Shown here: in pieces, positions 16,865 to 27,397 of the stretch
Position numbering within the stretch: the stretch's first letter is position 1
How the letters are laid out: every line of letters begins with the position of its first letter
Origin: Thermococcus sp.
Lineage (GTDB): Archaea; Methanobacteriota_B; Thermococci; Thermococcales; Thermococcaceae
Reading direction: 5' to 3'
DNA length: 27,975 nt
Assembly: GCA_027065835.1 (NCBI GenBank)
Contig: JAMONK010000200.1
Coordinates: forward strand, 1-27,975
The notes under the pieces: model-generated
The model's input: only the letters and a program-made list of their open reading frames with translations
Told to the model about the DNA's origin: nothing
Databases searched by the model: none
Position numbers and translations under genes: made by a program

Positions 16865-16899
16865 TTTTTATACATTGATGAACCTTGATGTTCGTCAAT
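16865..16899 (+). promoter_or_regulatory. Orphan promoter with a palindrome at its start site
   Basis: A TATA-like TTTTTTATA (16865-16872) is followed at once by an imperfect inverted repeat ATTGATGAAC (16874-16883) / GTTCGTCAAT (16890-16899), 9 of 10 positions symmetrical with a 6-nt centre. The predicted start (about 16895) lies inside it, the normal place for an archaeal repressor operator. No gene begins just downstream: the ATG at 16899 opens only three codons. Between here and 17150 I see another TATA-like AGTTAAAAC (16999-17007) and a 20-codon ORF (17037-17099), both unproven. Confidence 0.4.
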
Positions 16900-17150
16900 G
16901 AATAAATAATAAAAGAACAGCCCTCAGCGAGAAGTCGGTCATCATAAACTCAGCTCACTCTCGTTGCAATCATCGGGCATCGTTACTACGGGAACGAAGT
17001 TAAAACCTTTGCCCGAATATCCAGGGAGTTGTCATAATGTCATGTCCATGGCTTACGTCAGGGTTAAGTACTAACAAACTGGCAGAAACCCTCCTTTAGT
17101 AGTTTCACAACGTAGTAAATCGGCTTTTGTCGATAGAAGAGATTAGAAAG

Positions 17151-17160
17151 CTTTTTATAT
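17151..17160 (+). promoter_or_regulatory. TATA box of the NSS transporter operon
   Basis: CTTTTTATAT at 17151-17160 predicts transcription from about 17182. The leader is therefore about 60 nt, long for this group, and begins with the hairpin at 17183-17206. The ribosome site GGGGGTG (17228-17234) precedes the TTG start by 7 nt. Confidence 0.65.
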
Positions 17161-17182
17161 CATGCCCCACGTTATACATAAT

Positions 17183-17206
17183 GGCTCCTATGCGAACATA
17201 GGGGCC
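17183..17206 (+). promoter_or_regulatory. Inverted repeat / leader hairpin of the NSS transporter
   Basis: GGCTCCTATG (17183-17192) and CATAGGGGCC (17197-17206) form a 10-bp stem (one G-U pair) closed by loop CGAA. It starts at the predicted first nucleotide of the mRNA. As DNA it is a near-perfect operator-like palindrome over the start site. As RNA it would cap the 5' end with a stable stem. Sequence alone cannot decide between the two. Confidence 0.55.
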
Positions 17207-17241
17207 GAGCTACATTCAGTTTAGAATGGGGGTGTGTAGGG

Positions 17242-18801
17242 TTGGAACAACAAAGGGATCAATGGGCAACTAAGATTGGTTTGATTTTAGCGATGGCTGG
17301 AAACGCCGTTGGTCTTGGTAACTTTGTCAGGTTCCCAACGCAGGTCGCCCAGAACGGTGGCGGTGCCTTCATGGTGCCGTACTTCATTGCACTGTTCTTC
17401 CTCGGAATACCAGTGATGTGGGTTGAGTGGGTTGCCGGTCGCTACGGTGGCAAGTACGGCCACGGTACCCTCGGCCCGTCCTACTACCTGATGGCAAGGG
17501 AAAGCGTTAAACCGAGGGGCGCACTCTGGTGGGGTGTCCTGGCTGGAATGCTTGGATTCGCACTGACGGTTCTTCTGAACAGCTACTACCTGCACCTGAT
17601 CGGTTGGTCAGCAGCGTACACGTACTTCAGTGCCGCGGGCTCGTACTTCGGACAGAACACGGGTACGTTCTTTGACAACTACCTCAGCAACCACGCGGAG
17701 GTCTTCCTGTTCTGGGGTATAACCGTCGTGCTGTTGGCAATAGCGGTAGGTCAGGGTGTCAGCAAAGGTATCGAGAGATGGGTCAAGATCATGATGCCGT
17801 TGCTCTACATCTTCGCAATAATCATGGTCGGCTACGTGTTCGTCATCGGCTCCCCAATAAACCCCAACTGGAGCACCATAGATGGATTTAAGTTCATCTG
17901 GAGCCCCAACTGGAGCTATCTATCAAGCCACTTTGCGGCGGTGATGCTGGCAGCCACGGGGCAGATATTCTTCACGCTGTCCCTTGGAATGGGTATCATC
18001 CAGAACTACGCCAGTTACCTAGGCCCCAACGATGACGTGGCACTCTCCGGTATCGCCACGGTCTCACTCAACGAGTTCGCAGAGGTCGTTCTCGGTGGCT
18101 CACTCGCCATACCCATCGCTACCGCATACGCCTCAAGGATAGTCCCGGCCAACGTCTTCTCCCAGGGCAAGGACGCCGCCCTCTCATGGATAGGCCAGCA
18201 CTTCGGATTGGGCTTCTCGTACACCAGCCTGCCGAACGCATTCATCCAGATGGGAAGCGCGGGACGGTTCTTCGGAGCACTCTGGTTCCTGCTGCTGTGG
18301 TTCGCAGGATTCACGTCAGCAATAGCCATGTACAACTACCTCGTCGCCCTCCTTGAGGAGGACCTCGGAATTAAAAGGAAGGTCGGAACCTGGATAGTGC
18401 TGCTGATATACTTCATCATGGGACTACCGGTCATCTACATCAGCGGCTACATGGACCAGCTCGACAGTTGGATAAGCTTCCAGCTGACGCTACTCGCACT
18501 GGTTGACATCATAGTGGCGGTGTACCTCTTCAAACCGAGCAACTTCTGGGACGAGCTGCACAAGGGAGCGTGGATACACGTCCCAACATGGTACAAGTGG
18601 GTAACAGTTATAATAGCGCCGATACTCCTCCTGATACCGCTGGTCGGCAACTTCAAGAGCTTCGTCACAGGGAAGATCGGAATAGCACCGTGGACGGCAA
18701 TAATAGTGATGTTCATCATAGGTGCCATCGAGAGCTACTACGCCATTAAGAAGAAGTACGCAGAGGAGCTAGAGAAGAACGAGGTAATCGTGAGGCTGTG
18801 A
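17242..18801 (+). CDS. Na+-dependent amino-acid transporter, NSS/SNF family
   Basis: A 519-residue protein of the neurotransmitter:sodium symporter family (LeuT fold), with about twelve membrane segments. TM1 carries the family signature 'GNAVGLGNFVRFPTQVAQNGGGAFMVPYF' split over its unwound centre: Na+-binding AxxxGLGN and then the RFP and NGGGAF motifs. 'GVSKGIERWVKIMMP' before TM5 and 'SLGMGIIQNYASYL' (TM6-7 region) also match. It imports amino acids driven by Na+; the residue pattern does not tell which. The start is TTG 17242, supported by a GGGGGTG ribosome site. It is followed 10 nt after its stop by a 34-residue MetS-like membrane peptide, which suggests a MetP/MetS-type importer for methionine, alanine or similar amino acids. 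Confidence 0.93.
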   Translation: MEQQRDQWATKIGLILAMAGNAVGLGNFVRFPTQVAQNGGGAFMVPYFIALFFLGIPVMWVEWVAGRYGGKYGHGTLGPSYYLMARESVKPRGALWWGVLAGMLGFALTVLLNSYYLHLIGWSAAYTYFSAAGSYFGQNTGTFFDNYLSNHAEVFLFWGITVVLLAIAVGQGVSKGIERWVKIMMPLLYIFAIIMVGYVFVIGSPINPNWSTIDGFKFIWSPNWSYLSSHFAAVMLAATGQIFFTLSLGMGIIQNYASYLGPNDDVALSGIATVSLNEFAEVVLGGSLAIPIATAYASRIVPANVFSQGKDAALSWIGQHFGLGFSYTSLPNAFIQMGSAGRFFGALWFLLLWFAGFTSAIAMYNYLVALLEEDLGIKRKVGTWIVLLIYFIMGLPVIYISGYMDQLDSWISFQLTLLALVDIIVAVYLFKPSNFWDELHKGAWIHVPTWYKWVTVIIAPILLLIPLVGNFKSFVTGKIGIAPWTAIIVMFIIGAIESYYAIKKKYAEELEKNEVIVRL

Positions 18802-18811
18802 GGTGGTCAAG

Positions 18812-18916
18812 ATGGGAAGCTGGGTAGTGTACATGATTATAGCGTGGCTAATTATCCTCGGCATGGTAGCGTGGAGCCTTGAGGTCCTTATGAAGGCCGA
18901 GAAGCAAAGGGCTTAA
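18812..18916 (+). CDS. MetS-like 34-residue transporter small subunit
   Basis: A short gene: ATG 18812, 34 codons, TAA 18914-18916. The ribosome site GAGGTGGT (18800-18807) overlaps the stop codon of the transporter, a clear sign of coupled translation. The peptide is a single membrane helix: it starts 'MGSWVVYMIIAWLIILG', continues with Trp and Met, and ends in a charged tail (Lys-Ala-Glu-Lys-Gln-Arg-Ala). In bacteria the NSS transporter MetP needs a comparable small one-helix subunit, MetS, encoded directly downstream. Position, size and topology agree with that family; sequence similarity is judged only by eye. Confidence 0.82.
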   Translation: MGSWVVYMIIAWLIILGMVAWSLEVLMKAEKQRA

Positions 18917-18953
18917 ATGCCCAACTCTTCTCTTTTATATTGGAGGGATAACC

Positions 18954-22047
<3,094 letters not shown>

Positions 22048-22052
22048 GTTTG

Positions 22053-22088
22053 TATCACCACGAGTGTTATTGCATTTGAAGTATTTAA
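22053..22088 (-). promoter_or_regulatory. Branching-enzyme promoter with near-consensus TGM operator
   Basis: On the minus strand the TATA box TTAAATAC (22088-22081) predicts a start near 22058. Over that start lies TATCAC-N5-GTGTTA as read on the plus strand (22053-22069). The Thermococcales TrmBL1/Tgr operator is TATCAC-N5-GTGATA, so 11 of 12 positions match. Position downstream of TATA is the repressing configuration described for sugar-use genes. The same bases provide the GGTGATA ribosome site. Confidence 0.55.
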
Positions 22089-22196
22089 CCTTATTCCGGA
22101 CAGCCATGGGCCCGGCCCCGCTTGTGGACATTGATGCACAGTAATGGCAATTAGATAACCCTTTAAACCTATACCCCAATTCCCTCCGGTGAGAGA

Positions 22197-24146
22197 ATGA
22201 AGGAAGGGATGAGCAGCGTTGACATACGCTACGTTGTGAGGGAGCTCCAGGGTTTAGTCGGCTCGCGCGTTGACAAGGTGTACCACGACGGTGACGAGAT
22301 AAGGATAAAACTCCGCTCGAAGGAGGGGAGGGCGGATCTGATACTCGAGGCCGGAAGAAGGTTTCACCTGACGACTTACATAAAGGAGGCGCCCAAGAGG
22401 CCATCAAGCTTCACAATGCTCCTTCGGAAACACCTGAGCGGCGGGTTCATCGATGCAATCGAGCAGCACGACTTCGATAGGATAATCAAGGTCAAGGTAG
22501 GGGAGTACACCCTAATCGGGGAGCTCTTCAGAAGGGGTAATGTGATACTCCTCGGCCCCGAGAACAGGATCGTAGCAGCACTCCGATACGAGGAGTACAA
22601 GGACCGGCGCATAATGCCGAAGGCGGAGTACCACTTTCCACCCGCCAGGGAGAATCCGCTAGACGTGAGCTGGGAGAGGTTCCTCGAACTCATGAGGGAG
22701 GAAAACGTTGAACTCGTAAGGGCACTGGCCAGGAAACTCAACATGGGCGGGGCCTACGCCGAGGAGATCGCACTCAGGGCGAATATTGACAAAACCAAAC
22801 GCGTGGGCGAGCTGAGCGACGAAGAGCTGCGCGTGGTCTTTGAGGCCATGAGGGCAACGTTCAACGGGGAACCCAGGCCGAACATCGTGTACAAGGACGG
22901 AAGAATGCATGACGTTGTTCCTGTGGATCTGAAGAGGTACGAGACCCTTGAAAAACGTTACTTCCCAAGCTTCAGCAAAGCCCTGGATGAGTACTTCGGG
23001 AAGATCCTGCTGGAGAAGGCGAGGGCGGAGCAGACGAAAAAGCTTGAGGACAAAAAGAGGAGCCTCCTGATGACCCTGAGGAAGCAGGAGGAGCTGCTCA
23101 GGGAATTCGAGGAGGGAATGAGAGAGAACCAAGAGATAGGCGACCTCATATACGCAAACTTCACCCTTGTGGAGCGCCTTCTTGAGGAGTTCAGAAAAGC
23201 AACGGAGACCCTGGGGTGGGAGGAGTTCAAACATAGAATAGAAGAAGGAAAAAAGGACGGAAACAGGGTTGCCATGATGGTCAAAGGCATGGACCCCGGG
23301 GAAAAATCGGTGACGCTGGAACTTGAGGGCAAGAAGGTCAAACTGTATCTGAACAGGAGCATAGGGGAGAACGCGGAGCTGTACTACGAGAAGTCCAAGA
23401 AACTGCGACACAAGCGTGAGGGCGCCCTCAAAGCTTACGAAGACACGAAAAAGAAGCTCGACGAGATAGAGAAACTGATCGATGAGGAGAGCAAGAAAGC
23501 CCTATCCGTCAAAAAAATTGAAAGAAGAAAGAAGAAATGGTTCGAGAAGTTCAGGTGGTTCATATCCAGCGAGGGTTTTCTGGTCCTGGCAGGGAGGGAT
23601 GCGGGCACAAACGAGATCCTCGTAAAGAGATACATGGAGGATAACGATCTATACTGCCACGCGGACGTGTACGGGGCCCCTCACGTGGTTATAAAAGAGG
23701 GAAAGAAAGCCGGAGAGAGGACCCTGCTGGAGGCGTGCCAGTTTGCGGTCTCGATGAGCAGGGCATGGGGACAGGGACTCTACAGTGCCGACGCGTACTG
23801 GGCGAATCCGGACCAGGTGACAAAACAGGCCCCAAGCGGTGAGTACATGGGAAAGGGAGCGTTCATGGTCTACGGGAAGAGGAACTGGATGCGTGGTCTG
23901 CCCCTCAAACTAGCCGTGGGGGTCCTCAAATACGAGGGGGAGGATTACGTGGTCTGCGCCCCCCTGGAGGCGATGAGGTCCCACGCTGAGAGGTACGTGG
24001 TGGTGCGCCCTGGTTCGCTCAAGAAGAGTGAGCTCGTGAAACGGATCAAAGGTATCCTCGGAAAATGGGGTTACAACGTCCGCGAGGAGGATGTAATGAG
24101 CGTTTTACCACCTGGAAACGGGGATATAGCAGAGGTAGTCGACTGA
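22197..24146 (+). CDS. rqcH: RqcH/NEMF-family ribosome quality-control factor (NFACT protein)
   Basis: 649 residues with the full NFACT layout. The NFACT-N domain (1-180) includes 'SSVDIRYVVRELQGLVGSRV' and the 'HDFDRI' motif, whose Asp94-Arg95 correspond to the pair needed by bacterial RqcH for tRNA recruitment. A helix-hairpin-helix segment follows ('MGGAYAEEIALRANID'), then long coiled coils (about 265-330 and 395-445). The NFACT-R domain begins near 445 ('KKWFEKFRWFISSEGFLVLAGRDA') and includes 'DLYCHADVYGAPHVVIK'. The family binds stalled large ribosomal subunits and adds C-terminal Ala (or Ala/Thr) tails to trapped peptides for degradation. It is monocistronic, with TATA CTTTAAACC at about 22161-22169 and a short leader. 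The start at ATG 22197 fits the promoter. Confidence 0.92.
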   Translation: MKEGMSSVDIRYVVRELQGLVGSRVDKVYHDGDEIRIKLRSKEGRADLILEAGRRFHLTTYIKEAPKRPSSFTMLLRKHLSGGFIDAIEQHDFDRIIKVKVGEYTLIGELFRRGNVILLGPENRIVAALRYEEYKDRRIMPKAEYHFPPARENPLDVSWERFLELMREENVELVRALARKLNMGGAYAEEIALRANIDKTKRVGELSDEELRVVFEAMRATFNGEPRPNIVYKDGRMHDVVPVDLKRYETLEKRYFPSFSKALDEYFGKILLEKARAEQTKKLEDKKRSLLMTLRKQEELLREFEEGMRENQEIGDLIYANFTLVERLLEEFRKATETLGWEEFKHRIEEGKKDGNRVAMMVKGMDPGEKSVTLELEGKKVKLYLNRSIGENAELYYEKSKKLRHKREGALKAYEDTKKKLDEIEKLIDEESKKALSVKKIERRKKKWFEKFRWFISSEGFLVLAGRDAGTNEILVKRYMEDNDLYCHADVYGAPHVVIKEGKKAGERTLLEACQFAVSMSRAWGQGLYSADAYWANPDQVTKQAPSGEYMGKGAFMVYGKRNWMRGLPLKLAVGVLKYEGEDYVVCAPLEAMRSHAERYVVVRPGSLKKSELVKRIKGILGKWGYNVREEDVMSVLPPGNGDIAEVVD

Positions 24147-24210
24147 CGCCCCGGTATTTTGAAACTCAAAGATTAAAAACACCGCGGGACATTAAAACAC
24201 GGTGGAAAGA

Positions 24211-24657
24211 ATGAAGCTCGAACCACTGTACTCCACGGCCCGAAGCGAACTGGCCAAAGACCTGGTGTTTGAGATAGAGGGAGAACCAGTTACGCTCTCG
24301 GTAAAGGGAATTCTGCTGGCGAAAATAAATTCAAAGGGATACAATTTCTCGTTTTTTGAGCTCAGCGAGGATGAACTAGTTCTTGCGATTCAGATGAAGG
24401 GTTTCGTGGTGTACATCGGTATGGAGGCCGATGAAGAGGTGGGGGAGGACGCCTATCCCCAGATAGCGAGAATCCTGCTGGAGACCCTGACCCCAGGCGT
24501 CGCACTCCTGATAACCCGGGCCGAGAGAACCTACGAGGGCAGGGCCGATGTGCTTCTCGACGATGAAATGAGCCAGGATATGAAGGAGTTCTTCTACGGC
24601 CTGATACTAAAGCACAGAAGAGGAGAGAGTGTATACGAGCAGACAGAGGTTGCTTAA
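24211..24657 (+). CDS. Conserved-looking small acidic protein, function unknown
   Basis: 148 residues from ATG 24211, chosen because GGTGG (24201-24205) is a fitting ribosome site; an in-frame GTG at 24202 lies inside it. A TATA-like ATTAAAAAC around 24171-24180 gives it its own promoter. The protein is soluble, rich in Glu/Asp and alternates predicted strands ('KGILLAKINSKGYNFSFFEL', 'ELVLAIQMKGFVVYIGM') with helices ('AYPQIARILLETL', 'SQDMKEFFYGLIL'), an alpha/beta fold resembling small dimeric chaperone-like proteins, though I assign no family. It shares its last bases with the convergent DUF389 gene: the two TAA stops overlap by 2 nt. Confidence 0.75.
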   Translation: MKLEPLYSTARSELAKDLVFEIEGEPVTLSVKGILLAKINSKGYNFSFFELSEDELVLAIQMKGFVVYIGMEADEEVGEDAYPQIARILLETLTPGVALLITRAERTYEGRADVLLDDEMSQDMKEFFYGLILKHRRGESVYEQTEVA

Positions 24658-25655
24658 CCCAGAAGCTCGAGGAGAACGAGCGCCCCCACCATGGCGGTTA
24701 GAACGATCATCGTTCTCCGGGTGTAGATCTTAGCGGCCCTCCTCTCATAATAGCTCCTTGGGGAAACGTTCAGGATGTACAACCCCAGCAGAGAACCGCT
24801 CAACAGCCCCAGAACGTTCTCAACCGTCAAGACGAGGGAACCCCAGAAAACATCCCCCCACCCCATGGCGAGTGATATGCCTATCACGGTGGTTGGGGGA
24901 ACGAGGGCGGCAGCTATGGAAACCCCTGCGAGGATCTCCGGGATCCGGCTGACTATCGCAACCACGCCCGCGTACCCCAGGAGCATAGCCAGGACTATGT
25001 AAACTATCCCGGATTGACCGCGGAGGAGTATCTCAGAGGTGGGCCCGCCAGGCATCGTACCCCCCACCCTCAGGAGGAGGGAGGCCACGAACGCCGAGAC
25101 GAATATCACGCTGAGGAGCTTGATTATGGAAAGAACGGCCTCAAGGGCGTCCCGTCCTTTACCCATGACGATGTTTATTGAGAACCCATAGAGCGGGCCC
25201 AGGATAGGAGAGAGGAGCATCGCGGATATTATCATGACGATGCTGTCGTGTATCAGACCGAAGAGGGCCACTATGGACGCAACCGCACCGAGGGTAAGCT
25301 GGATTGGATCCACCTGCGCCTGGCTGTTGGCGGTCTCAATGAGGCCCTCTATAGCTGCCAGACTCCAGCGTCGTTTGAACTTCCTCAGGGCCTTCACCGA
25401 ATTCGTGTACTTGACGGATCTCCCACTGACGGGGGACCACGTTATGGAGGAATGGGCCTTCCTCAGGTCCAGGGCCTTTCCGAGCTCATCGACGATGTCG
25501 TTTATCACAAAGTCGGGTACGAAAGCGGTAAATTTAAGGAGGGAACCGCTGCCGCCGTTAACACTCTCCACGTAGAACTGGACGTTCCACTTGGACAAAA
25601 TGCCTGAAACCCGCTCCCCCTCACTCTCGTCACAGTACACCTGAAGCCGGAGCAT
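24654..25655 (-). CDS. DUF389 membrane protein
   Basis: 333 residues. An N-terminal cytosolic ferredoxin-like domain of about 100 residues ('MLRLQVYCDESEGERVSGIL') is followed by the DUF389 membrane domain. Its characteristic motifs are 'VDPIQLTLGAVASIVALFGL', 'IISAMLLSPILGPLYG' (the family's SAMLISPLMGPI signature), 'RIPEILAGVSIAAALVPP' and 'ENVLGLLSG'. About seven to eight membrane segments. The family is widespread in archaea and bacteria; its transported substrate is not established. The start ATG 25655 has the GATGATG region upstream; the region 25681-25695 is a palindrome that may contain both promoter and operator. Tail-to-tail overlap with the preceding gene leaves no room for separate terminators. 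Confidence 0.88.
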   Translation of the reverse strand: MLRLQVYCDESEGERVSGILSKWNVQFYVESVNGGSGSLLKFTAFVPDFVINDIVDELGKALDLRKAHSSITWSPVSGRSVKYTNSVKALRKFKRRWSLAAIEGLIETANSQAQVDPIQLTLGAVASIVALFGLIHDSIVMIISAMLLSPILGPLYGFSINIVMGKGRDALEAVLSIIKLLSVIFVSAFVASLLLRVGGTMPGGPTSEILLRGQSGIVYIVLAMLLGYAGVVAIVSRIPEILAGVSIAAALVPPTTVIGISLAMGWGDVFWGSLVLTVENVLGLLSGSLLGLYILNVSPRSYYERRAAKIYTRRTMIVLTAMVGALVLLELLG

Positions 25656-25680
25656 TTAACATCATCCAAGTTAGTGGGCC

Positions 25681-25695
25681 AACGTTAATAACGTT
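25681..25695 (-). promoter_or_regulatory. 15-bp palindrome upstream of the DUF389 gene (SurR-like half site)
   Basis: AACGTTA (25681-25687), one central base, TAACGTT (25689-25695). On either strand it contains GTTn3AAC, the core of the Thermococcales redox/sulfur regulator SurR; the extended n5GTT part is not met. It lies 26-40 nt before the ATG, in the TATA position, so a bound protein would compete with TBP. Confidence 0.4.
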
Positions 25696-25782
25696 TCTGA
25701 TGCCGGTTGAGGTCAAAAGTGTCAAAAATCCCCCCAACTTCTCCGGAATATTTGTCGTTTACACAGCCACCACGCAGAAAGA

Positions 25783-25790
25783 TATTTAAA
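25783..25790 (+). promoter_or_regulatory. TATA box for the trpB2 leader transcript
   Basis: TATTTAAA (25783-25790), with its centre 26-27 nt before ATG 25813. This is the exact distance for a leaderless start of the small ORF there, and leaves a leader of about 235 nt before trpB2, much longer than usual in this genome. Confidence 0.6.
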
Positions 25791-25812
25791 CGCGGTGACC
25801 GTCTGTAGTCTG

Positions 25813-25872
25813 ATGCCCATGACGTTTGGGAGTGAGTGTTTTTGGCTTCCATGGGATCCCTTCTGCGTTTAA
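25813..25872 (+). CDS. Putative leader peptide 1 of trpB2 (19 residues, two Trp)
   Basis: ATG 25813 lies at the predicted transcription start. The frame reads MPMTFGSECFWLPWDPFCV and stops at TAA 25870. Two of 19 codons are Trp, against about one in a hundred expected, with three Phe and two Cys. It contains the first of three TGTTTTTGGC elements (25837-25846), read here as Cys-Phe-Trp. I suggest it is a translated leader sensing tryptophan or aromatic amino acid supply; nothing proves it is translated. Confidence 0.4.
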   Translation: MPMTFGSECFWLPWDPFCV

Positions 25873-25941
25873 GGTTAGTTTGAGAACCGGAAGGCGGGAT
25901 TGTTTTTGGCGTTTCTAAGTTGAGGGGGCCTTGTTTTTGGC
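25837..25941 (+). repeat. Three direct repeats TGTTTTTGGC in the trpB2 leader
   Basis: Copies at 25837-25846, 25901-25910 and 25932-25941. The last two extend to TTGTTTTTGGCGT and are 31 bp apart. Copy 2 lies in a mini-ORF TTG 25880 - TAA 25918 (12 residues) and copy 3 in TTG 25920 - TAA 25967 (15 residues), which begins one base after the previous stop. In all three frames the repeat reads Cys-Phe-Trp. Each also contains a T5 run, a potential pause or termination signal. Confidence 0.6.
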
Positions 25942-26048
25942 GTCCCAGCCTGCAAAGAGATGATTAAGCCAGTGCACTCCCCGTCCCCCAAACGGATTGG
26001 GCTGATTATTCCCTCTTTTGGGAGTTTCAACAAGATGGAGGTGTGTAT

Positions 26049-27380
26049 ATGAAAGCCGTTTTACCGGATTCTAGGATACCCAAGAGGTGGTACAACATAC
26101 TGCCCGACCTGCCGGAACCCCTGGCACCGCCCCTTGACCCGGAGACTGAAGAACCCATTGAACCGGAGAAGCTCCGCCGCATCTTCGCGGGGGAACTCGT
26201 CAAACAGGAGATGAGCTCCGAGCGCTACATTGAAATCCCGAAGAAGGTCCGGAAGCTGTACGCCAAGATAGGAAGGCCGACACCGCTGTTCAGGGCCACC
26301 CACCTCGAAAAGGCCCTGGGAACGCCGGCGAGAATCTACTTCAAGTACGAGGGGGCAACAGTAACCGGCAGCCACAAGATAAACACGGCGCTGGCCCAGG
26401 CCTACTACGCGAAGGAGCAGGGAATCGAACGGCTGGTCACCGAAACTGGAGCGGGCCAATGGGGGACCGCCTTGAGCCTCGCAGGGGCGTTCCTCGGGCT
26501 CAACGTCAGGGTTTACATGGCCAGGGCAAGCTACCAGCAGAAACCATACAGAAAGACCATAATGCGGCTCTACGGGGCTGAGATCTACCCCAGTCCAAGC
26601 GACAGGACGAACGTTGGGAGGAGGTTCCTGAGGGAGGATCCGAACCACCCTGGCGGCCTCGGAATAGCGATAAGCGAGGCGATTGAGGACGTCCTGAGGG
26701 ACGAGAACGCCAGGTACGCCCTTGGAAGTGTACTGAACCACGTCCTGATGCACCAGACGGTCATAGGACTCGAAGCAATTGATCAGATGAAGGAATTCGA
26801 GGAGCCCGACATTATAATAGGGTGCGTCGGAGGGGGCAGCAACTTTGCGGGGCTCGCGTATCCGTTCATGAAAAGAAAACTTGAAGGAAAAGCGGACTAC
26901 GAGTTCATAGCGGTCGAACCCAGGGCGGCCCCCTCCATGACGCGTGGGGTATACGCCTACGACTACGGTGACTCCGGCGGCTACACCCCCAAGATGAAGA
27001 TGCACACCCTCGGCCACACCTACTACGTCCCACCGATACACGCCGGCGGCCTGAGGTACCACGGACTCGCCCCAACCCTCAGCGTGCTGATAAACCACGG
27101 CATGGTCAAGCCCGTTGCGTACCACCAGAACGAGGTCTTCCAGGCAGCGGAGCTCTTTGCAAAGACCGAGGGGATAATCCCAGCCCCTGAGAGCGCCCAT
27201 GCGATAAAGGGAGTCATAGAACGGGCCCTAAAGGCAAAGGAGGAAGGTAGGGAAGAGACCATACTCTTCAACCTGAGTGGACACGGTCTGCTTGACCTCG
27301 GAGGATACGAAGCCTTCCTAGATGGAAAGCTCGACGATTACGAGCCGGACGTTTTCCCGGCCATGGCGGGGGGACTTTAG
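26049..27380 (+). CDS. trpB2: Tryptophan synthase beta chain, TrpB2 type
   Basis: 443 residues. A fold-type II PLP enzyme making tryptophan from indole and serine. The long N-terminal extension ('[19 protein letters not shown]') and overall length mark the TrpB2 subfamily, which is typical of archaea and works without the standard alpha-subunit contact. Motifs: '[17 protein letters not shown]' with Schiff-base Lys110, '[12 protein letters not shown]' with the catalytic Glu, the phosphate loop 'CVGGGSNF' and 'PESAHAIKG'. The start is ATG 26049, 5 nt after GGAGGTG (26037-26043); the GTG at 26043 is part of that ribosome site. It stands alone, not in a trp operon, behind a leader of about 235 nt with repeats. 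It converges on the RNase P gene with a 17-nt gap. Confidence 0.95.
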   Translation: MKAVLPDSRIPKRWYNILPDLPEPLAPPLDPETEEPIEPEKLRRIFAGELVKQEMSSERYIEIPKKVRKLYAKIGRPTPLFRATHLEKALGTPARIYFKYEGATVTGSHKINTALAQAYYAKEQGIERLVTETGAGQWGTALSLAGAFLGLNVRVYMARASYQQKPYRKTIMRLYGAEIYPSPSDRTNVGRRFLREDPNHPGGLGIAISEAIEDVLRDENARYALGSVLNHVLMHQTVIGLEAIDQMKEFEEPDIIIGCVGGGSNFAGLAYPFMKRKLEGKADYEFIAVEPRAAPSMTRGVYAYDYGDSGGYTPKMKMHTLGHTYYVPPIHAGGLRYHGLAPTLSVLINHGMVKPVAYHQNEVFQAAELFAKTEGIIPAPESAHAIKGVIERALKAKEEGREETILFNLSGHGLLDLGGYEAFLDGKLDDYEPDVFPAMAGGL

Positions 27381-27397
27381 CCCCCACATAATTTTGT

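Noticed and set aside
16874..16899. Box C/D-like TGATGA in the palindrome, as a guide RNA
   Set aside because: No CTGA box D at a suitable distance and the purine before TGATGA is missing.
18932..18939. TTTTATAT as a promoter for the unknown membrane protein at 18954
   Set aside because: It would start transcription downstream of the GTG start codon; read-through from the transporter operon is more likely.
22048..22407. Extension of the branching-enzyme frame by 120 codons upstream
   Set aside because: It crosses the TATA box and predicted start, overlaps the start of rqcH on the other strand, and the known enzyme begins at the ATG at 22047.
26061..27200. Long minus-strand open frame (379 codons) inside trpB2
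   Set aside because: Antisense shadow; no recognisable domain or ribosome site, while the plus strand is clearly TrpB2.
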